A DNA stretch of 64,000 nt from Xanthomonas sp. Leaf148 (GTDB lineage: Bacteria; Pseudomonadota; Gammaproteobacteria; Xanthomonadales; Xanthomonadaceae): assembly GCF_001423585.1 (NCBI RefSeq), contig NZ_LMOP01000011.1:273644-337643 (forward strand), given 5' to 3'. The notes under the pieces were generated by a model. That model saw only the letters and a program-made list of their open reading frames with translations, was not told the DNA's origin and ran no database searches. This document shows, piece after piece, positions 48,616 to 58,714 of the stretch. Numbering within the stretch: the first letter of the stretch is position 1; every line of letters starts with the position of its first letter. A program made the translations under genes and the position numbers.

Positions 48616-51600
48616 ATGCAAGCCCGTTCGTGTCGTCCTGCCCACGCGGCAGGCGCCCGCCTGTCCGCCGCGCGTCTGTCGGTGGCCATCGTGCTGGCCT
48701 TGCACGGTGTCGGCGCTGCCGCGCAAACCGTCGGTTCGCCCACCACGCCCACCGATCCGGTGGATCTGGACCGTGTGCAGGTCAAGGCCACCTACCGCGA
48801 AAGCCTTCAGCAATCGCTGGACGCCAAGCGTTACAGCGTGGAGCAGGTGGATGCGATCTATGCCGAAGATATCGGCAAGTTTCCCGATCTGAATCTGGCC
48901 GAATCGATGCAGCGCATCGCCGGCGTCTCCATCGACCGCGAAGGCGGCGAGGGCAAGCAGATCTCGGTGCGCGGCCTGGGTTCGGATTTCACCCGCGTGC
49001 GCATCAACGGGCTGGAAGCACTGGCCACCGCCGGCAGCGGCAGCGATGGCGTCAACCGCAGCCGTGGCTTCGACTTCAATACCTTTGCCTCCGAGTTGTT
49101 CAGCCGCGTCACCATCAGCAAGACCCAGTCGGCGCAGATGGACGAAGGCTCATTGGGCGCCACTGTCGATTTGCGTGGCTCGCGCCCGTTCGACTTCGAC
49201 GGCTTTGAAGCTGCTGCGTCCACGCAATACGGCTACAACGATCTCTCGCGCGAAAAAGACCCGCGCTTCTCCGGCCTGATCAGCAACATCTGGGCCGATG
49301 GTCGCGTCGGCGCGTTGATGTCGGTGTCCTACAGCGAGCGCCATCTGCGCGAAGAAGGCTACAACCCGGTGCGCTGGGAGCACGGCAACTACCGCAACTC
49401 CAACCAGAGCACCGCCACCAACAACGGCACCTACGGGTTCTGCTCGCCAGTGGGCTACAACCCGCAAACCCCGCGCAACCCGTTGTCGAATGAAACCCGC
49501 GCCGGCGTGGGCTCGCAGGCCAACCAGGACCGCAACAACGGCTGGGGCAGTTACGGCATCAGTGCCACCAGCTGCGGCACCGGCATCGCGCGCCCGGCCA
49601 ATACGCCCGAAAACATCCAGGCCTACGAAACCGCCACCGATGCCTGGATTCCGCGCTACCCGCGCTATATCCGCACCGATCACGAGATCAAGCGGCTCGG
49701 TGTCACTGGCGCACTGCAATTCAAGTTCAGCGACGACACGCTGCTTAACGTCGACCTGCTGTATTCCAAGTTGGACAAGGACCAGCGCGAAGACTCGGTT
49801 GGCGCCAACCTGCACCGCACCGCCAACTTCGGCGGCAAGACCCAGATTGCGGTGCGCGAAGCGCAGGTGGACGAGCAGAACCGCCTCACCTACGGCGTGT
49901 TCGACAACGTCGACTACCGCACCGAATCCAGCACCATCGAAGAATCCACCGAGTTCAAGCAGTTCAACCTGGACCTGGCACACCGCTTCAACGACCAGGT
50001 GCGCATGACTGCATTGGTCGGCCATTCCACCTCCGATTACGAGCGCCCGGTGTTCTCGCTGGTCAGCTTCGACAACACCAACCTCGACGGTTTCGTGCTC
50101 GACCGGCGTAACGGTGGCGATTACCCCAGCATGACGTTCCCGTTCGACGCCGCCGACCCCAATAACTGGCAGTGGCTGGGCTATGGCGCGGTGCCGGTCA
50201 ACAGCAATGGCACCGCGCGCGGCACCAACATCAGCGAAGTGCGGCTCAATCCGCAGTCGGTCAGCAACACCTTCGACACCGCCAAGCTGGATCTGGAATT
50301 CAACATCAATTCCACCTTCACCTTCCGCACCGGTCTGGCCTACAAGGACTACGACATGGAGACGACCGAGTCGCGCCATGTCTCCTACGGTCGCCTGGCG
50401 CAGGCGTTGCCGGCCGGCGTGGGCGTGGGCGATCTGAACACCACGCTGGAAGGCTTCGGCCGCAGCTTGAACGGCAACTTCCCCACCACCTGGGTGATTC
50501 CGGATTTCCAGAAAGTCGCCGACCTGCTCAACATCAATTGCAACTGCGATACCGGCGTGCCCGGTGGCGATTACCGCCTGGCCGATGTCGGCCATTTCGG
50601 CTCGTCCAACAACAATTTCGCGGTCAACGAAAAGAGCCTGGGCACGTATCTGCAGCTGGATTTCAATACCGACCTGTGGGGTCGCGCGCTGCGCGGCAAC
50701 CTGGGCGTGCGCTACGTGCAGACGCAGATCGCCGCCAGCGGCTATGCACCGTGCACGGCCACCGCCTCCGGCGCCATCTCGCCCAACTGCGAGTCGTTCT
50801 TCGGCGTGGCCAGCGCCACCGCCAACCCCGGCGAGCGCCTGCTGGTGCCCACCACCGTCAATCACAACTACCGCGATGTGTTGCCCTCGTTGAACCTGTC
50901 ATGGGATGTCAGCGATGAGGTCGTGCTGCGCTTCGGTGCGGCCAAGACCATGGCACGCCCCACGCTGGCCTACCTGTCGCCCAGCGTCAGCGGCGGCCCC
51001 ACCCAGTTCTTCGATGACGGGCGCTTTTTCTCGATCAATCTGGGCAATCCCAAGCTCGACCCGTTCCGCTCCACCAACTACGACCTCAGCGCCGAATGGT
51101 ATTTCCGCGAAGGCTCGCTGCTGTCGGCGGCGGTGTTTTACAAGGACATCCAGAGTTACGTGCAGCGCACCCGCGTGCTCACCACCTGGGAAGCGATGGG
51201 CTACTCGCTGGATCTGCTGCCCGCAGGCTTCACCCCGGACACCATCTTCAATGTGCAGAGCTACTTCAACACGCCCGGCGGCCCGCTCAAGGGCTTCGAG
51301 CTGACCTATCAGCAGGCCTTCGATTTCCTGCCCGGCTTCTGGCGCAACTTCGGCGTGCAGCTCAACTACACCCAGGTCGATTCCAAGATCAATTACCTGT
51401 TCAGTACCGCCGGCAACAGCAATACCAGCATCACCACCACCACCACCGAGCGCGACCTGCTCAACCTCTCGCCGCAGTCCTACAACGCCACCGTCTATTA
51501 CGACGACGGCCGCTTCAGTGCGCGCGTGTCCACCAGTTATCGCGATGGCTACATCAACAACATCCTCGCCCAGGAAGACGTCTACGACCTGGACGGCAAG

Positions 51601-51816
51601 CGTCTGGTCACCGCCGATGTCACCGGCAAATACAGCGTTGAAAACGTCGATTTCAACATGTCCTACAAGCTCAACGACCACCTGTCGCTGACCTTTGAGG
51701 CGATCAACCTTCTCGACACCCCCGACCGTCGCTACGTCGATTCCACGCTGGAACTGCCGGATAAATACACCGTCACCGGACGCCAGTACTACGTCGGCGC
51801 GCGCTACAAGTTCTAA
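48616..51816 (+). CDS. Oar-type TonB-dependent transporter, pectin locus (2)
   Basis: 1066 residues starting MQARSCRPAHAAGARLSAAR, with a signal ending GVGAAAQ. It shares with the first receptor the signature YAEDIGKFPDLNLAESMQRI and ISVRGLGSDFTRVRINGLEA and the GARYKF end, but it has longer extracellular loops (notably the Asn/Thr-rich stretch near residues 255-330 with several cysteines). Two related but distinct transporters suggest substrates of different size or methylation. The pectin methylesterase gene follows after 13 bases, so the three downstream genes are one unit. Confidence 0.92.
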   Translation: MQARSCRPAHAAGARLSAARLSVAIVLALHGVGAAAQTVGSPTTPTDPVDLDRVQVKATYRESLQQSLDAKRYSVEQVDAIYAEDIGKFPDLNLAESMQRIAGVSIDREGGEGKQISVRGLGSDFTRVRINGLEALATAGSGSDGVNRSRGFDFNTFASELFSRVTISKTQSAQMDEGSLGATVDLRGSRPFDFDGFEAAASTQYGYNDLSREKDPRFSGLISNIWADGRVGALMSVSYSERHLREEGYNPVRWEHGNYRNSNQSTATNNGTYGFCSPVGYNPQTPRNPLSNETRAGVGSQANQDRNNGWGSYGISATSCGTGIARPANTPENIQAYETATDAWIPRYPRYIRTDHEIKRLGVTGALQFKFSDDTLLNVDLLYSKLDKDQREDSVGANLHRTANFGGKTQIAVREAQVDEQNRLTYGVFDNVDYRTESSTIEESTEFKQFNLDLAHRFNDQVRMTALVGHSTSDYERPVFSLVSFDNTNLDGFVLDRRNGGDYPSMTFPFDAADPNNWQWLGYGAVPVNSNGTARGTNISEVRLNPQSVSNTFDTAKLDLEFNINSTFTFRTGLAYKDYDMETTESRHVSYGRLAQALPAGVGVGDLNTTLEGFGRSLNGNFPTTWVIPDFQKVADLLNINCNCDTGVPGGDYRLADVGHFGSSNNNFAVNEKSLGTYLQLDFNTDLWGRALRGNLGVRYVQTQIAASGYAPCTATASGAISPNCESFFGVASATANPGERLLVPTTVNHNYRDVLPSLNLSWDVSDEVVLRFGAAKTMARPTLAYLSPSVSGGPTQFFDDGRFFSINLGNPKLDPFRSTNYDLSAEWYFREGSLLSAAVFYKDIQSYVQRTRVLTTWEAMGYSLDLLPAGFTPDTIFNVQSYFNTPGGPLKGFELTYQQAFDFLPGFWRNFGVQLNYTQVDSKINYLFSTAGNSNTSITTTTTERDLLNLSPQSYNATVYYDDGRFSARVSTSYRDGYINNILAQEDVYDLDGKRLVTADVTGKYSVENVDFNMSYKLNDHLSLTFEAINLLDTPDRRYVDSTLELPDKYTVTGRQYYVGARYKF

Positions 51817-51829
51817 CAGGAGCACAGCA

Positions 51830-52807
51830 ATGCAACTGCATCGCAGGATCGTGTTACGCAACCTCGCCACCACCGCCATGCTCGCGGGGCTCTCGCTCTG
51901 CAGCACGGTGGCCCTGGCCGCCGACCCGGTCTACACCGTGGCCAAGCAGGGCAGCGCCGGCTACCGCACCGTACAGGCCGCCATCGACGCCGCCGTACAG
52001 GGCGGCAAACGCGCGCAGATCAACATCGGCGCCGGCACCTACCAGGAACTGATCGTGGTGCCGTCCAACGCACCGGCGCTCAAGCTCATCGGCGCTGGCC
52101 CCACCCAGACCATCATCACCTACGACAACTACGCCTCGCGCATCAATCCGGCCACCGGCAAGGAATACGGCACCTCCGGCTCGTCGAGCGTCATCATCGC
52201 CGGCAACGACTTCACCGCCGAAAAACTCGCCTTGGGCAATCACGCAGGCCCGGTGGGGCAGGCGGTGGCGGTGCGTGTGGATGGCGACCGCGCTGCCTTC
52301 CGCAACGTGCGCTTCCTCGGTTACCAGGACACGCTGTACCTGCGCGGCGCCAAGCTGTCGTACTTTTTGGATTGCTATGTGGAAGGCACGGTGGACTTCG
52401 TGTTCGGCGCCGGCACCGCGCTGTTCGAAAACGTGCAATTGCACTCGCTGGGCGATGGCTATCTCACCGCCGCCTCCACCCCGCAGGAAAGCGCGCGCGG
52501 CTTCGTGTTTCGCAACGCCCGCGTCACCGCCGCCAGCGGTGTCTCGCGCGTGCACCTCGGGCGCCCGTGGCGGCCGTATGCCAGCGTCAGCTTCATCAGC
52601 AGCCAGCTGGGCGCACACATCCTGCCCGAAGGCTGGAACAACTGGGGCAACACCACCAACGAGGCGACCGCCCGCTATAGCGAATACCAGAGCAGCGGCA
52701 ACGGCGCCAACCCGTCGCGCCGCGTGAAGTGGTCGCGCCAGCTCACCGCTGCGCAGGCCGCCGCGCTGGACCGTAACACCATCCTGGGCAGCTGGAGGCC
52801 GTTCTGA
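51830..52807 (+). CDS. Pectin methylesterase (carbohydrate esterase family 8)
   Basis: 325 residues from the ATG at 51830, AGGAG eight bases upstream. Signal MQLHRRIVLRNLATTAMLAG ... VALAADP. It removes methyl groups from galacturonate in pectin. The family active-site set is complete: GQAVAVRVDGDRAAFRNVRF with its Gln, GYQDTLY near residue 164, VEGTVDFVFG near 188 with the nucleophilic Asp, and HLGRPWRPY near 242 with the substrate Arg. Secreted to periplasm or outside. The stop overlaps the pectate lyase start as TGATG, so demethylation and cleavage are produced together. Confidence 0.95.
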   Translation: MQLHRRIVLRNLATTAMLAGLSLCSTVALAADPVYTVAKQGSAGYRTVQAAIDAAVQGGKRAQINIGAGTYQELIVVPSNAPALKLIGAGPTQTIITYDNYASRINPATGKEYGTSGSSSVIIAGNDFTAEKLALGNHAGPVGQAVAVRVDGDRAAFRNVRFLGYQDTLYLRGAKLSYFLDCYVEGTVDFVFGAGTALFENVQLHSLGDGYLTAASTPQESARGFVFRNARVTAASGVSRVHLGRPWRPYASVSFISSQLGAHILPEGWNNWGNTTNEATARYSEYQSSGNGANPSRRVKWSRQLTAAQAAALDRNTILGSWRPF

Positions 52808-53835
52808 TGATCCGCTTATCGACACTCGCATTCACCACCGCATTGCTGCTGGCCCCGCTGTCGGCCATGGCCGACAAGATCGCCGACAACATGTTGCTGC
52901 TGCAGACCGCCTCCGGTGGTTGGTCCAAGCAGTACAAGGGCGTGGCGGTGGACTACACGCGCACCTTTACCGCCGCCGAAATCGCCGAGCTGCAACAACC
53001 CGGGCGCAAGGACGACGCCACCATCGACAACAAGGCGACCACGTCCGAAATCACATACCTGTCCACCGCCTTCAAGAACGAAAAGAACGCCAAGTACATC
53101 GCTGCCGCACGCCGTGGCGTGGACTATCTGCTCAAGGCGCAGTACGCCAACGGCGGCTGGCCGCAGTTCTATCCGGATCTGTCGTCTTACCACCATCAGA
53201 TCACCTACAACGATGATGCGATGGTGCGCGTGCTCAACCTGCTGCAAGACATCGGCGAGGGCAAGGGCGACACCGGCGCGCAGCTGCGCAGCAGCCACGG
53301 CGCACGCGCAGTGCAGGCCGTCACCAAGGGCCTGGAATGCGTGCTTGCCACCCAGGTCAAGATCGGCAGCACGCTCACCGTGTGGGGCGCGCAGTACGAC
53401 GAAGTCACGCTCAAGCCGGCCAAGGCACGCGCGTATGAACTGGCCTCGTTGTCGTCCAGCGAGTCGGTGAGCATCGTGCGGTTTCTGATGCGCCAGCCCA
53501 ACCCGTCGGCCAAGATCAAGACCGCGGTGCAATCGGCCGGTGTCTGGTTCGACACCCACCGCATGCGCGATCTGGCCACCAAGAAAATCGACGACCCCAA
53601 TCAGGAAACCGGCAAGGACGTGATCCTGGTCGCGCAACCCGGTGCGTCGTTATGGGCACGCTTCTACGACCTGCAAAATCAACGGCCCTTGTATGCCAAC
53701 CGCGAGGGCAAAGCCTTGACCGACTACATGCAGGTGCCCAACGAACGCCGCGTCGGCTATGCCTGGCATGGCACCTGGCCGGACAAGTTGTTGAAGGACG
53801 AGATCCCCAAGTGGAAGGCCGCAAACGGGCTGTAG
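52807..53835 (+). CDS. Pectate lyase, polysaccharide lyase family 10
   Basis: 342 residues with signal MIRLSTLAFTTALLLAPLSA. Family-10 features: LLLQTASGGWSKQ, the long helical segment KATTSEITYLSTAFKNEKNA, GGWPQFYPDLSSYHHQITYN and DDAMVRVL, then GKDVILVAQPGASLWARFYD with the C-terminal region that supplies the catalytic Arg in this family (NERRVGYAWHG). It cleaves demethylated homogalacturonan by beta-elimination, using calcium. Translationally coupled to the pectin methylesterase that makes its substrate. Confidence 0.93.
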   Translation: MIRLSTLAFTTALLLAPLSAMADKIADNMLLLQTASGGWSKQYKGVAVDYTRTFTAAEIAELQQPGRKDDATIDNKATTSEITYLSTAFKNEKNAKYIAAARRGVDYLLKAQYANGGWPQFYPDLSSYHHQITYNDDAMVRVLNLLQDIGEGKGDTGAQLRSSHGARAVQAVTKGLECVLATQVKIGSTLTVWGAQYDEVTLKPAKARAYELASLSSSESVSIVRFLMRQPNPSAKIKTAVQSAGVWFDTHRMRDLATKKIDDPNQETGKDVILVAQPGASLWARFYDLQNQRPLYANREGKALTDYMQVPNERRVGYAWHGTWPDKLLKDEIPKWKAANGL

Positions 53836-54027
53836 TGGACGCAGCGATCGCACCACCGCACGCGGCGCAGGCTGGCGCGCGCAGCACCCAGGCACGGCAT
53901 GTACTCTCGTACGTGCCGGCCCGCGTGCTCGCCGCCAAGCGTGCGCCGCGTGCTGCGTTGTGGTGGCACGTTGCAGTGTCTGTCGCGCATGCGGTGCGGC
54001 AGTGGTTTTGAAAGAGACGAGGTGCGT

Positions 54028-57000
54028 GTGCTGAAGGTTTGGATGGGTTTGTTGTGTTTGATCGCGCTGCCGGTGAGTGCGGCCACCCCCACGGCCCCGG
54101 AGTTGCTGTTCCGGGTCTCGGCCGATCGCAGCCTGGAGGCCGATGTGGCCCGCGGCGATCGCGTCCCCAACTTCCGCGACAAGATCACGCTGGTGCCCAC
54201 CGGCAAACGCGGCAATGCCATCGAATGGGCCGACGACGGCGTGCTGTCGTGGAATGCGCCCGGCAACCTCTACACCCAGCGCGGCACGCTCGGCTTCTTC
54301 TGGCGTTCGCGTTACCCGGTCGGCGAAGCGCCGTTCGTGATCTTCCGCGTCGGCTACGCCGACCACACCAGCTGGGACATGGCCTGGCTGCGTATCGACT
54401 GGAATGGCCACGGCTTCGATGCCTTCGTCACCGATGCCAACCTCGCGCGCACCCGCGTCTCCTTCAAGCTGGATAAAAACCCCAGCGCCAGCGCGTGGAC
54501 CCACATCGCCTTTGCCTGGGACGAAACCCGCGGCGTGCGCCTGTATGTGGACGGCAAAGAGGCCGCACGCGTGGACTGCGGTGCACCCTGCACCAACGGC
54601 GGTGCGCTCGATTACGACGCCGCACTCGACCAGTTCGGCCTCGCCGGCCGCGTCATGTCGCCGCATCAGGTACAAAGCCGCTACAACTTTTTGCGCGGCA
54701 GCGATTTTGACGAGATCCGCATCTACGACCGCATGCTCGATGCCAACGGCGCCGCCGCACTGGCGCGCCTGCAAGAGCCCACCACCGCCGAGCCGCCCAC
54801 CCAGGCCGCGCAAAGCGCCGCCTTCCTGCATCGCTTCGGTTGGGACAACGGCCACGCGCCGCCCGTGCTGGACGCACCGGTCACCAGCATCCGCAAGGTG
54901 GAATTCACCGACGCGCGCGACCTCAAGCAATGGATGTGGAAGGCCACCGACGGCATCGCCGAAACCACCTGGCCAGGCGTCTACAACCGCTCGCGTCTGC
55001 CCGGCCGTAACGATTACTTCCAGCTGCCCGACTGGAACACCTACGTCGAAGGCGGCAAGGCACTGGACCTCACTCTGCCGGACGAGCCGGTCAACCGCAT
55101 CGAGCTGCGCGGCGCCGCCTACGGCCAGGCCACCTATGTCACGCCCAATGCACCAGCGCAGCCGCTGTTCGAGCGCAAGCAAGGCGTGGTGCGCAGCGTG
55201 GACCAGTTCGCGCCACACCGTGGCGGCACGCTGCGCTTTGCCAATACCGCGCAGGAAACCCCTATCCAGGAACTCTGGGCCTACAACGTGCAACCGGGTG
55301 AGGTGCCCAAAGGCAGCGCGCAACTCAGCTACACCGTGCGCAGCGATATCCAGCCCGACTACGACAACCTCGCCCCGCTGCGCGAGTACATCGCCGGCCG
55401 CTACCCGCCGAGCGAGCGCCAGACTGTGGTCGCGCTGCCCACCAAGGCACCGGCACGCAAGCGCCCCAGCGACAAGGCCGCAGCAGGCGCGCAGCAGCCC
55501 ATCGTGCACATCCTGGTGCCGTCCAGCCTGGGCGACCCGCCGCCGGACCAGGCACTGATGCGCAGCTGGTCGTACGGCTGGGAAAACATGCACGACGGCC
55601 TGGACGGCATTGCCATCACCCTGCCGGTGTTGAACCTGCCGGCCACCCACAACGGCAGCATCCCGCTCAACATCCGCATCAAAGATCCCATCTGGCCCGC
55701 ACGCGACATGATCGATGTCTCGGTCGCGGTCACCCCCGGCCAGCCGCGCACCCTGTGGCTGGACCTGCGCGACCGCATCCTGAGCAACGACAGCCTGATG
55801 CTCAGCATCGCCGCCGCCGCGCCCGGCTTCGATGCCAACGCACTCGACGGCACCCAGTTGCAGCTGGTGTTCAAACCACGCGCCGAGGCCATCACAGAGC
55901 ACGTCGCCGACCGCTTCAATCAGGTCAAGGACAACTGGGGCTTTTTGGTCGAAGAACACACCACTTCCAAGCGCCAACTGCTCTACAAGCGACTGGACGC
56001 CGACATCACCGACCTGCTGCGCGTGGACCCGAACAACGCCCTAGGCCGCCAGTACTGGAATGACATCAGCTACGCCAACCAGGGCACGCTGCCTGTCGAG
56101 ATGCCTCCAGTGCCCAAGGGCGTGCCCGCCTGGGCGTTCTGGCAGCTGCAAGACCTCAGCGCCACGCGTCGCTACATCCGCTGGTGGATCGAGCAGCGCC
56201 AGGTGGCGTACGGCGATTTCGGCGGCGGCATCTCCGACGATTCCGACCTGGTGCAGCAATGGCCCGGCGTCGCCCTGATGGGCGTGGACCCGGACATCCT
56301 CAACGCCTCCATGCTCGCCTTGTCCGATGCCAACTATCGCAACGGCATGTTCACCAACGGCCTGTCCACCATCGAAACCGACGAGCTGCATTCCTACGAG
56401 GAGGGCATCAACCTCAACAGCGCCCTGCTGTATCTCAACTGGGGCGACCCGCGCACCGTCGAGCGCCTGATGGAAACGGTGAAAGCCTTCGACACCATCA
56501 TCCAGGTCAACCCGCAAGGCCACCTGTTGTTCGCCAGTAACTGGTTCGGCGGCCGTAAGGTCTACCGCGAGCCCAACTGGCAATGGCAAAAACCGTACTC
56601 GTTTCCTGTCGTGCACCCGGCCATCATCCTGGGCGGCTTTAATGCCGACCCCAACAGCCGCCGCATCGTCACCGGGCTGGCGGACGGCTATCTCGCCCAC
56701 GCCTATACCAACGCCAAGGGCAACTGGGCCCTGCCCAACGAGATCAACTGGCAGACCGGCAAAACCCGCGGCGGTGAACTGTTCGAAGGCAGCGGCGGCG
56801 CCGACACCTTGCACACCTTCTGGGCCGCTTACCGCTTCACCGGCGACGAGCGTTATCTCAAACCGATCAACTACCGCGTCGCCAACAGCGGCCCCAATGG
56901 CCTGTCGCTGCTCAACGAAAACTTCCTCGACGTCATGGGTAAGCGCAGCGACTGGAGCAGCAAGCTGCTGGATGCCGCAAACAAAGAAGACGGCAGCGCC

Positions 57001-57888
57001 CCGGACTTCCCGCATCACGTCGCCTGGGAGCAAACCGGCAACCTCGATTATCTCGCCAGCACTTACCGCAGCGAGGCCAGAGAGAAACTGCAGAACTTCT
57101 ACATGAACACCGAAGGCCACTGGTGGAGCGACCGCGTGGAATCCCCCACCGTCAACCTGCAACGCGCCCGCCTGGGCGGCGTCGCCCTCAAACGCAACCA
57201 AACCTATCCCGGCCACACCGTCAGCTGGCGCTTCGCCGATCCAGAAGCCGCCACCCAAGTCGCCATCGCCATCCCCGCACCGCAGCAAGACCGCTTCACC
57301 GTCATCGCCTACAACACCTCCAGTAAACCTCAGCGCGCCAGCATGACCGGCTGGAACGTCGCCCCGGGCCAATGGCGCATTACCCAAGGCGTGGACCGTG
57401 ATGGCGACGGCAAGCTCGACGGTGCAGGTGCCACGCGTGAAGTGGCGTTCGAAAAAAGCGCTTCCATCGACATCGACTTCCCCGCAGCCCGCACCACCAT
57501 CCTGCAGCTCGAACGCATCGCAGCCACCACCCCGGTCGAACTGCGCCCGGACCTGGGCATCGGGCATGGCGATGTACGCGTGACTGCAGACGCCATCGAA
57601 GTGACCGTGCACAGCCTCGGCCACGCCGACGCACCAGCCGGGTTTGTGGTGTTGGAGGATGCGCGTGGCAAGGAGCTGGCAAGAGCGGCTTTCCCGGCAC
57701 TCGCCGCACCACGCAATCTGCAGCCAATCACCACTCAGGTGCGCCTGCCGCTAACCAACGCCACAAACCTAAAAGCCGCACAACTACGCGTCATCACCGA
57801 TGGCAACGTCGCAGAGATTACCGACCTCAACAATACGCTGCCTCTACCAACCCCAACCACAGCACCAACGACAAAAAACAGCCCATAA
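54028..57888 (+). CDS. Large secreted LamG-domain protein of the pectin locus, function unknown
   Basis: About 1286 residues from the GTG at 54028 (GAGG five bases upstream; a GTG at 54022 is possible). Signal VWMGLLCLIALPVSAA. Residues 40-255 look like a concanavalin/LamG fold (GTLGFFWRSRYPVGEAPFVI, WTHIAFAWDETRGVRLYVDG). After a linker a second beta-rich part appears, then a helical domain near residues 690-1060 with GGGISDDSDLVQQWPG (about 732), HSYEEGINLNSALLYL (about 788) and FPHHVAWEQTGNLDYLAS (about 995), then beta-rich domains to the end (GQWRITQGVDRDGDGKLDGA, DLNNTLPLP). No catalytic family is recognised. Acidic clusters and position suggest a pectin side-chain hydrolase or lyase. 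Confidence 0.8.
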   Translation: MLKVWMGLLCLIALPVSAATPTAPELLFRVSADRSLEADVARGDRVPNFRDKITLVPTGKRGNAIEWADDGVLSWNAPGNLYTQRGTLGFFWRSRYPVGEAPFVIFRVGYADHTSWDMAWLRIDWNGHGFDAFVTDANLARTRVSFKLDKNPSASAWTHIAFAWDETRGVRLYVDGKEAARVDCGAPCTNGGALDYDAALDQFGLAGRVMSPHQVQSRYNFLRGSDFDEIRIYDRMLDANGAAALARLQEPTTAEPPTQAAQSAAFLHRFGWDNGHAPPVLDAPVTSIRKVEFTDARDLKQWMWKATDGIAETTWPGVYNRSRLPGRNDYFQLPDWNTYVEGGKALDLTLPDEPVNRIELRGAAYGQATYVTPNAPAQPLFERKQGVVRSVDQFAPHRGGTLRFANTAQETPIQELWAYNVQPGEVPKGSAQLSYTVRSDIQPDYDNLAPLREYIAGRYPPSERQTVVALPTKAPARKRPSDKAAAGAQQPIVHILVPSSLGDPPPDQALMRSWSYGWENMHDGLDGIAITLPVLNLPATHNGSIPLNIRIKDPIWPARDMIDVSVAVTPGQPRTLWLDLRDRILSNDSLMLSIAAAAPGFDANALDGTQLQLVFKPRAEAITEHVADRFNQVKDNWGFLVEEHTTSKRQLLYKRLDADITDLLRVDPNNALGRQYWNDISYANQGTLPVEMPPVPKGVPAWAFWQLQDLSATRRYIRWWIEQRQVAYGDFGGGISDDSDLVQQWPGVALMGVDPDILNASMLALSDANYRNGMFTNGLSTIETDELHSYEEGINLNSALLYLNWGDPRTVERLMETVKAFDTIIQVNPQGHLLFASNWFGGRKVYREPNWQWQKPYSFPVVHPAIILGGFNADPNSRRIVTGLADGYLAHAYTNAKGNWALPNEINWQTGKTRGGELFEGSGGADTLHTFWAAYRFTGDERYLKPINYRVANSGPNGLSLLNENFLDVMGKRSDWSSKLLDAANKEDGSAPDFPHHVAWEQTGNLDYLASTYRSEAREKLQNFYMNTEGHWWSDRVESPTVNLQRARLGGVALKRNQTYPGHTVSWRFADPEAATQVAIAIPAPQQDRFTVIAYNTSSKPQRASMTGWNVAPGQWRITQGVDRDGDGKLDGAGATREVAFEKSASIDIDFPAARTTILQLERIAATTPVELRPDLGIGHGDVRVTADAIEVTVHSLGHADAPAGFVVLEDARGKELARAAFPALAAPRNLQPITTQVRLPLTNATNLKAAQLRVITDGNVAEITDLNNTLPLPTPTTAPTTKNSP

Positions 57889-57899
57889 CCAACTCACCA

Positions 57900-57948
57900 A
57901 TCCCTTCTCCCGCACGCGGGAGAAGGTGCCCGAAGGGCGGATGAGGGC
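57900..57948. repeat. Dispersed CTTCTCCCG...GGCGGATGAGGG repeat
   Basis: Hairpin CCTTCTCCCGCACGCGGGAGAAGG is followed by TGCCCGAAGGGCGGATGAGG, the reverse orientation of the copies at 14465-14515 and 36820-36900. It follows the stop of the LamG gene and may end transcription. Confidence 0.7.
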
Positions 57949-58074
57949 AAAGCCGACAAAGCCAACGACCACTCGCGCAAGCGCATTGACGCAACCTAAA
58001 AACTCGGCGAGGATCGATGCACGCAGTACGTAATGCAGCCGCAAAGCCACACATTTCTTCAGGGGGAAGAAACA

Positions 58075-58173
58075 ATGTTGAGCAAGGCATGGGGCATCGT
58101 GGCACTGGCTTTGGCCGCATTGGGGATGCGGCATAACACCTGGCGTCAGAGGGACATAGCCGGAAAGCGGTGA
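58075..58173 (+). CDS. Possible 32-residue small membrane protein
   Basis: ATG at 58075 with GGGGGAAG six bases upstream. Product MLSKAWGIVALALAALGMRH followed by NTWRQRDIAGKR: one hydrophobic helix and a basic tail. Too short to judge by composition; the strong ribosome site is the main support. The surrounding 57949-58282 has no other gene. Confidence 0.35.
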   Translation: MLSKAWGIVALALAALGMRHNTWRQRDIAGKR

Positions 58174-58282
58174 GCTTCCAACGCTCGTAGCGATTGACTA
58201 CGATCAGGGAGCCGGCGAGCGTCGTGTTACGCCGCGCTTAGGCGGTCCGATAGTAGTTAGCGCTCAATAGGGAATTGAATCA

Positions 58283-58714
58283 ATGAGTGATGGCCCCAAT
58301 AGTGTATGGTCGCGCGGACTCCAGCACGCATCCGATCTTCTCATACGCCGTGGAACTGCAATGGGCCCTCTGGTGCCAACGCTATTCCTAGTCCCCCTAC
58401 TCTTAGCCGGCGTTTACCTACTAAGAAGCGTTGTCTGGCTTGCGATACTTCTGGCGTTTACAGCAGTCGGCATTATCTTCGAGTACTTCCGACAGTACTC
58501 AATTTTCGCCAAGAATGATCCAGACCGATTGCAATCGGAAGAGTATCGGTACGAGATGACAAAGATTCAGGTTGTTGCTGGTAAAGGCTTGCCTCAGCCA
58601 GTGCCACTAGAAGATCTAAATCTTTCTGATCCAACTACTAATCCCATTAATCCGATGCCGTCAGTCGATAGCGTCGTAATAGAGAGCAAAACCATTCGAG
58701 GAGGTGACGTGTGA
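58283..58714 (+). CDS. Cassette-borne two-helix membrane protein, unknown
   Basis: 143 residues with no strong ribosome site. Two membrane helices (GPLVPTLFLVPLLLAGVYLL, VVWLAILLAFTAVGIIFEYF) are followed by a cytoplasmic or periplasmic tail rich in Pro, Asp and Asn (about residues 80-143). Codon use is much less GC-biased than in the pectin genes. Its stop overlaps the next start as GTGTGA. It is in the first cassette of the attC array, possibly beginning after GTTAGCG at 58256. Confidence 0.65.
   Translation: MSDGPNSVWSRGLQHASDLLIRRGTAMGPLVPTLFLVPLLLAGVYLLRSVVWLAILLAFTAVGIIFEYFRQYSIFAKNDPDRLQSEEYRYEMTKIQVVAGKGLPQPVPLEDLNLSDPTTNPINPMPSVDSVVIESKTIRGGDV

Noticed and set aside
45561..48791. 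1076-codon minus-strand frame opposite the first pectin-locus TonB receptor
   Set aside because: Its product is a low-complexity His/Val/Gly/Ala-rich chain; the plus strand has full receptor motifs.
53650..57624. Long minus-strand frames opposite the LamG gene
   Set aside because: No domain, biased composition, and fully overlapped by a signal-bearing plus-strand gene.
58224..58262. Possible attI site or an upstream attC ending GTTAGCG
   Set aside because: Only the core-site half is convincing; no matching R'' half or integrase was found, so it is not listed as a feature.
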